A model generated the notes under the pieces. The model did not search any database and had not been told where the DNA came from. It saw only the letters and a program-made list of their open reading frames with translations. Source: Cladopsammia gracilis (taxonomy: Eukaryota; Cnidaria; Anthozoa; Scleractinia; Dendrophylliidae). From it: a stretch of 64,000 nucleotides of DNA. Shown piece by piece: positions 44,531 through 54,620 of this stretch. The position numbers and the translations under genes are program-made. How positions within the stretch are numbered: position 1 is the first letter of the stretch; each line of letters starts with the position of its first letter. The stretch covers positions 586,501-650,500 of the forward strand of contig JAJGOT010000053.1 of NCBI GenBank assembly GCA_022457155.1. The letters run 5' to 3'.

Positions 44531-44846
44531 TTTGGTACATTTTATTTTACTCAAATGAATTGATACTGAAGACCACAGCTTGACATCTTTTCGATTTCCT
44601 GTTATTTTAATGGCTGAAAAGTCGGATTTTGCATCTCTAGGTATCTTCTTGTATCGTCCCGATTCGATGTAGGTAATTAGGGCAAGAAATCCGCATTTTG
44701 GCTTTGCTGTCAACCGCTTATATGGTGTAAAATAGTAGTTTACTGCTATTTTGGCTAATGACGCTCTTGGTTATTGTCGATATTTCACAAGTTTGTTTCC
44801 TCTATAAAGAAGAACACGTTTTTGAGCCTTATCGCCAGTTGGAGAG

Positions 44847-45053
44847 ATGCAGAGGGCAAGTTACCCTTGCAGGCAACTAAACAGTCGTTCGATAAAGAGT
44901 GCCTCTTTATGTTACTTAAGTCCAGTTGTTGTGGGAAAATGTAGTGCGATAAGCGCAAAATGCGTGTGCAAAGTAGAAGACGAGGGCTTCGAAAATGCGT
45001 GGAACAACGTCTGTCGAACCAGAGATACTTGCGACAAGGCACTACTCTGTTAG
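44847..45053 (+). CDS. Unit 1: short conserved reading frame (68 aa)
   Basis: An ATG lies 40 bases downstream of TCTATAAAG (44,800), a fair TATA-box position, and opens 68 codons rich in cysteine (SAKCVCKVEDEGFENAWNNVC). The same frame occurs unbroken in units 2 and 3. Units 1 and 2 differ by one base here, silent in this frame but Gly-to-Asp in the overlapping minus frame (45,129-44,785). That slightly favours the plus frame. Not recognised; it could equally be non-coding. Confidence 0.25.
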   Translation: MQRASYPCRQLNSRSIKSASLCYLSPVVVGKCSAISAKCVCKVEDEGFENAWNNVCRTRDTCDKALLC

Positions 45054-45329
45054 TATTTTTCTTGTATTTTATCTTTTCAAACATGTTATCGCACCTCGAT
45101 TCCAAAAAATCAAAGTTCCTTTCTTTCACAATGACTGCTTTTCTGTATTTAGTTTTCTACAAGCATTTCATGCACGAGAAAGGCACTTAGTTTTAATTTG
45201 GGGTAGTTTTGACCCCAAAACCTCAAAATCACCATGACATAGCTCCTTTAAGCTGGGTGAATCTTTCAATTATATAAAGAATGCACATAGTTTATCGAAA
45301 CTATTGTTTAACAATTACATGCATGCAAA

Positions 45330-46482
45330 GAACTTCAATGTCAGCTAGATAAGTTTACTAGTTATATTATCAAGAAGAGTTCAAGTCAGTCTGCGCCATA
45401 TCGTTGCGTTTCGCGCATTGTATTGGCTTGCTAGAGAGCTTGAATTCTGTCCAATTCATAAACATTTTTCCTCGCGACTAATCAAATGTCTCTGCCGATG
45501 GTCGCTCCACTTATTTGTGGCATGCAAAGAACTTTCAGTGATGTGAATTTACTAGATAAGTTTACAACTTAGAATATCAAAAAGAGTTCAAGTCAGTCTG
45601 CGACAAATCAATGTGTTTCGCGCATTGTATTGGCTTGCTAGAGAGCTTGAGTTCTGTCCAATTCATAACATTTTTCCCTCGCGACTAATCAAATGTCTGT
45701 GATCTACTTGTTTGTGGCATGCAAAGAACTTTCAATGTCAACTGGATACGTTTAGTACTTATATTCTCAAGAAGAGTTCAAGTTAGTCTGCGCCATATCA
45801 TTGCGTTTCGCGCATTGATTTGGCGTGCTAGAGAGCTTGACTTCTGTCCAATTCATAACATTTTTAACTCGCGACTAAGCAAATGTCTGCGCCGATGGTC
45901 GATTCACTTATTGTGGCATGCAAAAAACTTTCAATGTTTACTAGTTATATTATGAAGAAGTTTTCAAGTCAGTCTGCGCCATATCATTGCATTTCGCGCG
46001 TTGATTTGGCTTGCTAAAGGGCTTGAATTCTGTCCAATTCATAACATTTTTATCTCGCGACTAAGCAAATGTCCGCGCCGATGGTCGATCCACTTGTTTG
46101 TGGCATGCAAAGAACTTTCAATGTTTACTAGTTATATTATCAAGAAGAGTTCAAGTCAGTCTGCGCCATATCATTGCGTTTCGCGCATTGATTTGGCTTG
46201 CTCAAGAGCTTGAATTCTGTCTAATTCATAACATTTTAAACTCGCGACTAAGCAAATGTCTGCGCCGATGGTCGATTCACTTATTTGTGGCATGCAGAGA
46301 ACTTTCAATGTTTACTAGTTATATTATCAAGAAGAGTTCAAGTCAGTCTGCGCCATATCATTGCATTTCGCGCATTGATTTGGCTTGCTAAAGAGCTTGA
46401 ATTCTGTCCAATTCATAACATTTTTAACTCGCGACTAATCAAATGTCTGCGCCGATGGTCGATCCACTTATTTGTGGCATGA
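45330..46482. repeat. Unit 1: ~187-bp satellite, about six copies
   Basis: Each monomer runs through AAGAGTTCAAGTCAGTCTGC, TTTCGCGCATTGATTTGGCT, CTCGCGACTAAGCAAATGTC and CACTTATTTGTGGCATGCAA. The spacing is 187 bp between the later copies; earlier copies are more diverged. Reading frames in it simply repeat. The last monomer runs into the 3' end of the recombinase gene. Confidence 0.85.
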
Positions 46483-48060
46483 TTTCGAATGTGATCCAAA
46501 TCTCCTCGCAGCACGGCTCAGCAGAGAGTTTGCTGTCCTTCCGGTTTGAAAATGAAATTCGGGGTCTCTTAGAATCGCTTGCCATTGCCCGTAGCCGTGT
46601 CGTTCAAGTCCCGTTTTTAGATATCGGTCCTCCTCGGGGGTGAACAACATTTGTTTTCTTCTCGCGCCAATTTCAGTGGCTTTGGACGCGCGTTCTGTCT
46701 TTAGACTTGCAACCCTCCGTAAAGGCTTAGGCCGCGGTGGTGTTTTGGGGCTCGTTTCGACTTCGTCCGCAGAAGACATGTCGCCTTTAACGTCATCGTC
46801 CTGCTCTTGGGAAGACGTCGATTTGTCCGAAAGCCTCGAGCGCACGTCCATTTCTAACTCCGATCCCTTGTCGCCGTGCAATCTTTCCAGAAATTCGTGC
46901 GCTTTTGTAGCGACCTCGCGCGATCGTTGTTTTTGATAGTGAACTCTTGCCACGACAGAGCTGTGTTTCTGGTCCTCGGAGATCGCGCTTTGCGCGCTAC
47001 TGCTGAGATGTTTGGAGCTCTCGGTTTCAACAATTTGTCGATAGCGAGTCGGGTGAACGTACTTGCCAGTTGCGTCGAAAACTAACTTGCTCATCAGTTC
47101 TCCCAGCTTGTTTTGCTGTCCTCCGTTTCTCGTTACTAAAACGTAATCGCAGGTCGGCTTGAGCAGAGGGCGAATGTGATTGATGTATCCATCCAACACT
47201 TGCATGCTAGTGTCAGTCAGGAACAGAGAATCGAAGCCGTACTTGCCCGCCGTTTTGAACATTTTCTGATCGATAAACCCGCCGTTCGTCTTAGCTTTGT
47301 TCACCATCTCGACGGTCAAATACTGATATGTCATTGGGCGCGATCCTTTGACCTTGATAAACAAATACACGGCGAGGAATTTGGTGGCAAACGACAAGTC
47401 CAACGGGGATACCGTACCCTGTTTCTCCTTGCACGCGTTCAGCACGCCCTCGTAGCGCGGCAAGAAACGCGCCACGACTTCCAATAGCTCCTCTAGCGTT
47501 GCCCAATGTCCCTTGGCTTCTAAGGCGTCGATATCGAGTTCGCTGGTCCACTGCAATCGCATCATTTTGGAAACGGTTTTGCGCACCCTTTTCAGGTACA
47601 TTTCTGTCGAAGACAGCCCTCTCAAAATGGCGTCCGATGCGCCGTTCACTTTTCGAAAGTCTCCCAGTTCCGCAATGGCGTCCAAGTAGCCTAGACGTCC
47701 TGCGTGCCCGAGCTTCCAGTCGTCTTGCATCGTGTCGACAAATTTAAATAGGAGATTGGGAGAACATAAACTAAAGTCGACGATGTCAAAAGTGAGCTCC
47801 TCTTCGTCTTCGCAACAGAATTTGAGAAATTTCAAACACTTGCTGACGATTTGTTGCGCTTGGCGATCGCTTTTACAGCCGCCGCCACTGCCGGTTAGCC
47901 AGGATGAAAAATCTCGAGCAATAAATCCATCGTGATTGCAGGTTTGAAGTGGACAGTGAAAAAGGCCATCAGAATCATCTTCTTCTAAGTGAAGCCTCTT
48001 TGTTTTGGGCGATGCGTTTGCTAACTTTGACCAGTCGATCTCGTCCTCTCGTTTGTTCAT
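46468..48060 (-). CDS. Unit 1: tyrosine recombinase with C-terminal Myb/SANT domain, finger deleted
   Basis: 530 residues from ATG 48,060 (MNKREDEIDWSKL). The catalytic set of a tyrosine recombinase is readable: Arg in VKGSRPMTY (about 241), a candidate Lys in KTAGKYG (about 273), HPTR (336-339), His in QKHSSVV (366) and Tyr in RVHYQ (375). The 27-residue gap from HPTR to His and the nine-residue His-to-Tyr spacing match integrases. A linker rich in Ser/Asp/Pro precedes a Myb/SANT domain (LFTPEEDRYLKTGLERHGYG, then ILRDPEFHF) resembling TRF-type telobox Myb. The family may be Crypton-like DNA transposons. Compared with unit 2, 62 residues are missing in frame just after the first half of the finger (CPLQTCNHDGF). 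Confidence 0.7.
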   Translation of the reverse strand: MNKREDEIDWSKLANASPKTKRLHLEEDDSDGLFHCPLQTCNHDGFIARDFSSWLTGSGGGCKSDRQAQQIVSKCLKFLKFCCEDEEELTFDIVDFSLCSPNLLFKFVDTMQDDWKLGHAGRLGYLDAIAELGDFRKVNGASDAILRGLSSTEMYLKRVRKTVSKMMRLQWTSELDIDALEAKGHWATLEELLEVVARFLPRYEGVLNACKEKQGTVSPLDLSFATKFLAVYLFIKVKGSRPMTYQYLTVEMVNKAKTNGGFIDQKMFKTAGKYGFDSLFLTDTSMQVLDGYINHIRPLLKPTCDYVLVTRNGGQQNKLGELMSKLVFDATGKYVHPTRYRQIVETESSKHLSSSAQSAISEDQKHSSVVARVHYQKQRSREVATKAHEFLERLHGDKGSELEMDVRSRLSDKSTSSQEQDDDVKGDMSSADEVETSPKTPPRPKPLRRVASLKTERASKATEIGARRKQMLFTPEEDRYLKTGLERHGYGQWQAILRDPEFHFQTGRTANSLLSRAARRFGSHSKSCHK

Positions 48061-48109
48061 CTCTAGCACCAAACGTAGCTGGAAGATTTTAAAGTTTCTC
48101 TCGCGCGGT

Positions 48110-48124
48110 TACTACATATATTAG
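48110..48124 (-). promoter_or_regulatory. Unit 1: TATA-like promoter of the recombinase gene
   Basis: On the minus strand GGCTAATATATGTAGTAACC lies about 55 bases upstream of the ATG. The same sequence precedes the unit 2 gene at about 56,432-56,446. There is no other AT-rich candidate between it and the start codon. Assignment by position and sequence only. Confidence 0.35.
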
Positions 48125-48394
48125 CCGACTTGTTTATCCCTCCCGAGAGACATTATTCGATGTTTGGCTAAAAAAAAGCTTGTTCCTTGTCGCATTATCT
48201 CTTGCATGTCCCATTGTTCGCACGATACAATTAAACAAATTTGTTTTAGGGCCGACACATAACCAAACGGAACAAAAGGACAATTCCGAACTTGCACGGA
48301 CCTGCATGCCCTAATAACGTGATTAAACATGCTGTAGGCAAGCCAGATTGACAGACTAACATCGTGAGCGCGAGTTCCTGATTGCTAACGCTAA

Positions 48395-49990
48395 ATAGGA
48401 TCCATCGTTCCCATTACTTAAAGCCGTTAAAACAAAATGGAACGCCAGTTCCTGTTCGATTAAAAGCGAAGCTTATTGCGGTTTAAAAACGGAACAATAG
48501 TTCCCATTCAGTTGAAATAGGAACAGTTTGATTAGGAACAAACTTGTTCCTTTGTGACGCTATTAGGAACCTTTTAAACAAAATGGGAACGGCAAGTAGT
48601 CAATTAGGAACAACACGTTCCTCATTGCGCATCAGAAAAGGCTTAATCGGAACAACTGGTCCTCATTGTCGATGTCAACAGCATAATATGCTAGTTAACA
48701 GGAACAAAGTGTTCCTTATTGGGTTAAGTGGGCAGTCAAATTAGGAACATTTGTTCTCCTTTCTCTCAAAAGGGAACAGATAGAAAAATCGGAACAACCC
48801 AAAAAGGACCTTTTGTTCCTAAACAGATGATAACGGAACCAGCTGTTCCTTTTCACCTCAATAAATAGGAACTTCGTGTTCCTAAGTGCTACAAATAGGA
48901 ACCATTTGTTCCTTTTCACTTGAGAGTAAATAGGAACACGAGTTCCTATTTGCTACAAATAGGAACTATTTGTTCCTTTTCACTTGAGAGTAAATAGGAA
49001 CACGAGTTCCTATTTGCTACAAATAGGAACCATTTGTTCCTTTTCACCCGAGAGTAAATAGGAACACGAGTTCCTGTTTGTTACAAATAGGAACCATTTG
49101 TTCCTTTTCACCTGAGAGTAAATAGGAACACGAGTTCCTATTTGCTACAAATAGGAACCATTTGTTCCTTTTCACCTGAGAGTAAATAGGAACACGAGTT
49201 CCTATTTGCTACAAATAGGAACCATTTGTTCCTTTTCACCTGAGTAAATAGGAACAAGAGTTCCTATTTGCTACAAATAGGAACCATTTGTTCCTTTTCA
49301 CCCGAGAGTAAATAGGAACACGAAGTTCCTATTTGCTACAAATAGGAACCATTTGTTCCTTTTCACCTGAGTAAATAGGAACACGAAGTTCCTATTTGCT
49401 ACAAATAGGAACCATTTGTTCCTTTTCACCTGAGAGTAAATAGGAACACGAGTTCCTATTTGCTACAAATAGGAACCATTTGTTCCTTTTCACCTGAGTA
49501 AATAGGAACACGAGTTCCTATTTGCTACAAATAGGAACCATTTGTTCCTTTTCACCTGAGTAAATAGGAACAAGAGTTCCTATTTGCTACAAATAGGAAC
49601 CATTTTTTCCTTTTCACCTGAGTAAATAGGAACACGAAGTTCCTATTTGCTACAAATAGGAACCATTTGTTCCTTTTCACCTGAGTAAATAGGAACACGA
49701 AGTTCCTATTTACTACAAATAGGAACCGTTTGTTCCTTTTCACTTGAGTAAATAGGAACACGAAGTTCCTATTTACAACAAATAGGAACCAGTTGTTCCT
49801 TTTCACCTGAATAAATAGGAACTTCGTGTTCCCAAGTACAACAAAAGGAACAATTTGTTCCGAATTTGCAAATCTTTGTTCCTTTTAAGGATTTGCGAAG
49901 GAACAAAAGTTCCTTTTTGTACAAATTTAATTTGTTCCTAAAGTAACAAAAGGAACAAAAAGCAAAAATAAGCGGAACACTTGATTTTTG
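48395..49990. repeat. Unit 1: GGAAC/GTTCC palindrome array (minisatellite)
   Basis: From about 48,886 to 49,800 a 60-65-bp unit repeats about 15 times. Each unit carries two dyads: GGAACCATTTGTTCC and GGAACACGA(A)GTTCC. On both flanks single dyads with other centres continue (GGAACGCCAGTTCC, GGAACAATAGTTCC, GGAACAAAGTGTTCC, GGAACCAGCTGTTCC). The GGAAC half-sites are kept while centres and spacers vary. The array is upstream of the recombinase promoter. The frames in it (repeated KRNKWFLFV) come from the repeat. Confidence 0.9.
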
Positions 49991-50131
49991 AAAAACCTCT
50001 TATATTTTGAGTCGCATCACTTAAAATCCTAAGTTGAAAATGTTTTAATGTGAAGAGTAGCCCAATAAGACCTAGCACAAAATACCAAGTTAAAATGTTG
50101 TGTTTAAAGCCAAATTTCTTGCTATCATTAC

Positions 50132-50163
50132 TTTTGGGGAATGTATATGATCGTTTCCCAAAA
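50132..50163. other. Candidate recombination site at junction of units 1 and 2
   Basis: TTTTGGGGAA (50,132-50,141) and TTTCCCAAAA (50,154-50,163) are inverted arms with one mismatch, around a 12-bp centre TGTATATGATCG. This is the geometry of tyrosine-recombinase sites: two inverted binding arms flanking a short crossover region. The identical arrangement is found at the next junction. The assignment is inference. Confidence 0.45.
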
Positions 50164-50904
50164 TTTCTGTTCCCTTTTTTAAAACGTTAAAATCGGTTGG
50201 ACTCCAACAATAATCTCTGCATGTCTGATGATTTCTTATAAGTTCAAGGTGGTACGATGCTAGAAATTGATTTTTCTTGTTGTCGCAGCGCGATACGATT
50301 TCGAGAATTGGCTTAACTCTAAACGCGTTCCTTTAAAATAGGAACAGACATTGATAGGTCCACTTGTTCCTATATATGAATAGCAAGACTCAATTATATA
50401 TGAATAGGAAGACTCAAATTTTCACGAAGCCGTTGCCGTCTACGTGAAAAATTGACTAAAAAGCCGATTGGCTTCAAGTTGCGGTTCTTATTGCAGAAAC
50501 CCAAAAGGGAAAAACGATAATGCGGTGTATATTGTACGTCAACGTGACCATCAAACGACACTACGAAAAAGATAAACAACTTTCCACGTCCGCTACACTA
50601 AGTTATTTCTTTTAAAATACGCCATGCCCCCGCTATACCCTAGGAACTAAAAAACGAATCCCTACACTGCACATGTGTCCAAAAGATCACTGTGGATTTC
50701 CACGGATCTCAACATTTCATTTTAAATACGCCATGCACGATATACTCGGTATACACTTGGCACTAAAAAATACTTCCACTTTTTTATATGTCACTGTGGA
50801 ATAACACTGAGTTCAAAATTTCATTTCAAATACGCCATGCACGTTATACCCGGTATACACTTGGTTCTAAAAAACAAACTTCCACTGGTTTGAGTAAAAT
50901 AAAA

Positions 50905-52165
50905 TGTACCAAAATCCATGCTTGCTGGTAGTTCCATGCAGTGTTTCACTACTGAAATCCATTGCAGAGCAAACAGACCTCTGATATGGCCGACATTTCC
51001 GCCATTATTATTTATAAAATAAAACAAAATAAAATAAATATTTCATTTCTTCATTTTGCCGTCTTTCCCGTGAAATCCGTCTTTTCCGCCATTATTACAA
51101 AAGTCTTTCACTCAGTCAACTTCCAGTCATGCAAGGCAGTTGACTGAAAGACTTTTGTGATGATGGCGGAAAAGACGGATTTCACGGAAAAGACGGCAAA
51201 ATGAATAAATTAAATAGTAAATGAAAAAATAAAATAAAATGAAATAAAATAAAGTAAAATAAAATAAAATAAAGAAATATTTAATTTATTCATTTTGCCG
51301 TCTTTCCCGTGAAATCCGTCTTTTCCGCCATTATTACAAGTCTTTCACTCAGTCAACTTCCAGTCATGCAAGGCAGTTGGCTGAAAGACTTTTCTGATGA
51401 TGGCGGAAAAGACGGATTTCACGGAAAAGACGGCAAAATGAATAAATTAAATATATCTAATAAAAAATGAAAAAAAATAAAAAATAAAATTAAATAAAAT
51501 TAAATAAAAAATGAAAAAATATTGCAATTTTATTTTTTCATTTCATTTTTTTTTTATTTCATTTTTTTAATGAAATTAAAAAAATAAAATTAAAATATTT
51601 TTTTTTTATTTTATTTCTTTTTTTTATTTTATTTTATTTTATTTAATATTTAATTTATTCATTTTGCCGTCTTTTCCGTGAAATCCGTCTTTTCCGCCAT
51701 CATCACAAAAGTCTTTCAGTCAACTGCCTTGCATGACTGGAAGTTGACTGAGTGAAAGACTTTTTAAACAACGGCGGAAAAGACGGATTTCACGGGAAAG
51801 ACGGGAAAATGAAGAAATGAAATATATTTTTATTTTATTTCATTTTTTTATTATATGTATTTAATTTATTCATTTTGCCGTCTTTTCCGTGAAATCCGTC
51901 TTTTCCGCCATCAACACAAAAGTCTTTCAGTCAACTGCCTTGCATGACTGGAAGTTGACTGAGTGAAAGACTTTTTTAATAACGGCGGAAAAGACGGATT
52001 TCACGGGAAAGACGGAAAAATGAAGGCATGAAATATATATTTTTTACTTTATTTTATGTTATTTTATAAATGATAATGGCGGAAATGTCGGCCATATCAG
52101 AGGTCTCTTTTCTCTGCAATGAATTTCAGAAGTGAAACAGTGCATGGAACTACCAGCAAGCATGG
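50905..52165. repeat. Unit 2: nested palindrome with four hairpins
   Basis: Hairpins lie at about 51,054-51,203, 51,294-51,441, 51,660-51,810 and 51,869-52,022, with the same stems as in unit 1. The loops carry TTGCATGACTGGAAGTTGAC or its complement. The outer arms pair as in unit 1. Confidence 0.83.
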
Positions 52166-52431
52166 ATTTTGGTACATTTTATTTTACTCAAATGAATTGA
52201 TACTGAAGACCACAGCTTGACATCTTTTCGATTTCCTGTTATTTTAATGGCTGAAAAGTCGGATTTTGCATCTCCAGGTATCTTCTTGTATCGTCCCGAT
52301 TCGATGTAGGTAATTAGGGCAAGTTTACTGCTATTTTGGCTAATGACGCTCTTGGTTATTGTCGATATTTCGCAAGTTTGTTTCCTCTATAAAGAAGAAC
52401 ACGTTTTTGAGCCTTATCGCCAGTTGGAGAG

Positions 52432-52638
52432 ATGCAGAGGGCAAGTTATCCTTGCAGGCAACTAAACAGTCGTTCGATAAAGAGTGCCTCTTTATGTTAC
52501 TTAAGTCCAGTTGTTGTGGGAAAATGTAGTGCGATAAGCGCAAAATGCGTGTGCAAAGTAGAAGACGAGGGCTTCGAAAATGCGTGGAACAACGTCTGTC
52601 GAACCAGAGATACTTGCGACAAGGCACTACTCTGTTAG
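52432..52638 (+). CDS. Unit 2: short conserved reading frame (68 aa)
   Basis: The predicted product is identical to that of unit 1, with a single silent TAC/TAT change. The TATA-like TCTATAAAG precedes it at the same distance. Confidence 0.25.
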   Translation: MQRASYPCRQLNSRSIKSASLCYLSPVVVGKCSAISAKCVCKVEDEGFENAWNNVCRTRDTCDKALLC

Positions 52639-52899
52639 TATTTTTCTTGTATTTTATCTTTTCAAACATGTTATCGCACCTCGATTCCAAAAAATCAAAG
52701 TTCCTTTCTTTCACAATGACTTTTTTTTCTGTATTTAGTTTTCTACAAGCATTTCATGCACGAGAAAGGTACTTAGTTTTAATTTGGGGTAGTTTTGACC
52801 CCAAAACCTCAAAATCACCATGCAATAGCTCCTTTAAGCTGGGTGAATCTTTCAATCATATAAAGAATGCACATAGTTTATCGAAACTATTGTTTAACA

Positions 52900-54230
52900 A
52901 TTACATACATGCAAAGAACTTCAATGTCAACTGGATAAGTTTACTACTTATATTATCAAGAAGAGTTCAGTAAATACTCAACAACAAGGGTTCAGTTTTG
53001 CTAAAATTATTCTACTAGTGCTCTAAGAGTAAACGTAAGTGTCTTGCGCTTCGCATGGCCAGGATGGAAATGGATTGCATCTTGAAAAAATTGGCCAATT
53101 TTTCAAGTTTATCGCTTTTCTCTTGAAAAACTCGCTAAACTGTTTATGGTTTATCCTCTCTTTGAGAATTCAATTGATATCTTCCCCTTGGTGTTCTACA
53201 AGCATTGCATGCACGATAAAGGTACTTAGTTTTAATTTGGGGCGGTTTTGACCCCAAAACTTCAAAATCACCATGACATAGCTCCTTTAAGCTGGGCGGA
53301 TCGTTCAATTAAAGAATACACATCGTTTATCGTAACTATTGTTTAACAATTCCATACATGCAAAGAACTTTCAATGTCAACTAGCTAAGTTTACTAGTTA
53401 CATTATCAAGAAGAGTTGAGTGCTTCAAAATTAAATGGCGCTGTTGATTCTGTAGTTTATTCTCTGTTATTTTTTCGAGCTTAAAAGTTAAGCTGGGTGT
53501 ATCGTTCAATTATATAAATGACTACACATCGCCTTTTGTTTAATTTAATTGTTTAATTGTAACTATTGTTTAACAATTACATCAGTACATGCAAGGAACT
53601 TTCAATGTCAACTGGACAAGTACACTACTTAATAAATTAAAATGATTTTGCTGCGTGGCACTCACGGTTAATGATAATATTGAAATTTAGTTTAAGACTG
53701 AGTGCCGAAAAAGAACTGACAAAGACAGTCAGACTGTCTTTGTCAGTTCTTTTTCGGCACTCAGTCTTAAACTAAATTTCAATATTTACACTACTTAATA
53801 TATTATCAAGAAGAGTTCAGCAAAAACCCAACAATAAGGGTTCAGTTTTGTTTTGTTTTTTGAGTAAAACTGTCTTGCGTGCTGCACATGGCCAGGATGG
53901 AAATGGATTGTATCTTGAAAATATTGGCCAATATCTTGAAAAAAATTGGCCAATTTTTTCAAGTTTATCGCTTCTCTTTTGGAAAACTCGCTAAAAATCT
54001 GATTATGGTTTATTCTCTCTTTGAGAATTCACTTGGATGATATCTTCCTCTTAGTTTTCTACAAGCATTTCATGCACGATAAAGGTACTTAGTTTCAATT
54101 TGGAGCAGTTTTGACCCCAAAAAACTCAAAATCACCATGGTATAGCTCCTTTAAGCCGGGTGAATCTTTCAATATTATATAAAGAATACACATCGTTTAT
54201 CGAAACCACTGTTTGACAATTCCATACATG
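52900..54230. repeat. Unit 2: diverged satellite-related region
   Basis: Segments related to the unit 1 region (ATGCAAAGAACTTTCAATGTC, TATTATCAAGAAGAGTTCA, TTTAAGCTGGGTGAATC) recur three or four times at irregular spacing. They are mixed with a block found twice (GGCCAGGATGGAAATGGATT then TTGGCCAATTTTTCAAG) at about 53,055 and 53,890. This appears to be an earlier, longer repeat period absent from units 1 and 3. Confidence 0.65.
53676..53786. mobile_element. Unit 2: perfect 111-bp palindrome insertion
   Basis: Arms of about 52 bases (AATATTGAAATTTAGTTTAA… and its exact complement) around a 6-7 base loop. The piece, with ~45 bp of unrelated sequence on its left, lies between two copies of ACACTACTTAATA (53,621 and 53,787). 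These may be a target-site duplication. It is missing from units 1 and 3. Confidence 0.65.
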
Positions 54231-54620
54231 CAAAGAACTTTCAATGTCAACTGGATAAGTTTGCTAGTTATATTATCAAGAAGAGTTCAAGTCAGTCTGC
54301 GCCATATCATTGCATTTCGCGCGTTGATTTGGCTTGCTAAAGAGCTTGAATTCTGTCCAATTCATAACATTTTTAACTCGCGACTAAGCAAATGTCCGCG
54401 CCGATGGTCGATCCACTTATTTGTGGCATGCAAAGAACTTTCAATTTTTACTAGTTATATTATCAAGAAGAGTTCAAGTCAGTCTGCGCCATATCATTGC
54501 ATTTCGCGTATTGATTTGGCTTGCTAAAGGGCTTGAATTCTGTCCAATTCATAACATTCTTAACTCGCGACTAATCAAATGTCTGCGCCGATGGTCGATC
54601 CACTTATTTGTGGCATGATT
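54230..54620. repeat. Unit 2: ~187-bp satellite, about two copies
   Basis: The same monomer as in unit 1 but only about two copies, ending at the recombinase stop in the same way. Confidence 0.8.

Larger units (their letters stand above)
42493..50151. repeat. Tandem array unit 1 (7,659 bp)
   Basis: The unit starts at CGTTTCCCAAAA after the GAT tract and ends where the same sequence recurs at 50,152. It contains, in order: AT-rich leader with three GCCATGC(A/C)-type repeats, nested palindrome with four hairpins, short conserved frame, 187-bp satellite, recombinase gene (minus), GGAAC/GTTCC minisatellite. Unit 3 repeats it at an offset of 16,416-16,418 with very few differences. Confidence 0.92.

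Noticed and set aside
46001..46482. Series of similar 65-97 residue frames on the plus strand
   Set aside because: Successive monomers of the 187-bp satellite give the same frame; no start context or domain.
46640..46936. Plus-strand frames opposite the recombinase genes
   Set aside because: They mirror the coding minus strand and change whenever that strand has silent changes; shadows.
48000..48060. 186-bp difference between units 1 and 2 as a spliced intron (retrocopy)
   Set aside because: The missing segment does not begin with GT or end with AG on the coding strand, and it encodes the second half of the finger in frame.
49552..49806. Repeated KRNKWFLFVxNRNFVFLFTQV 'protein'
   Set aside because: It is the GGAAC/GTTCC minisatellite read in one frame; other units break it.
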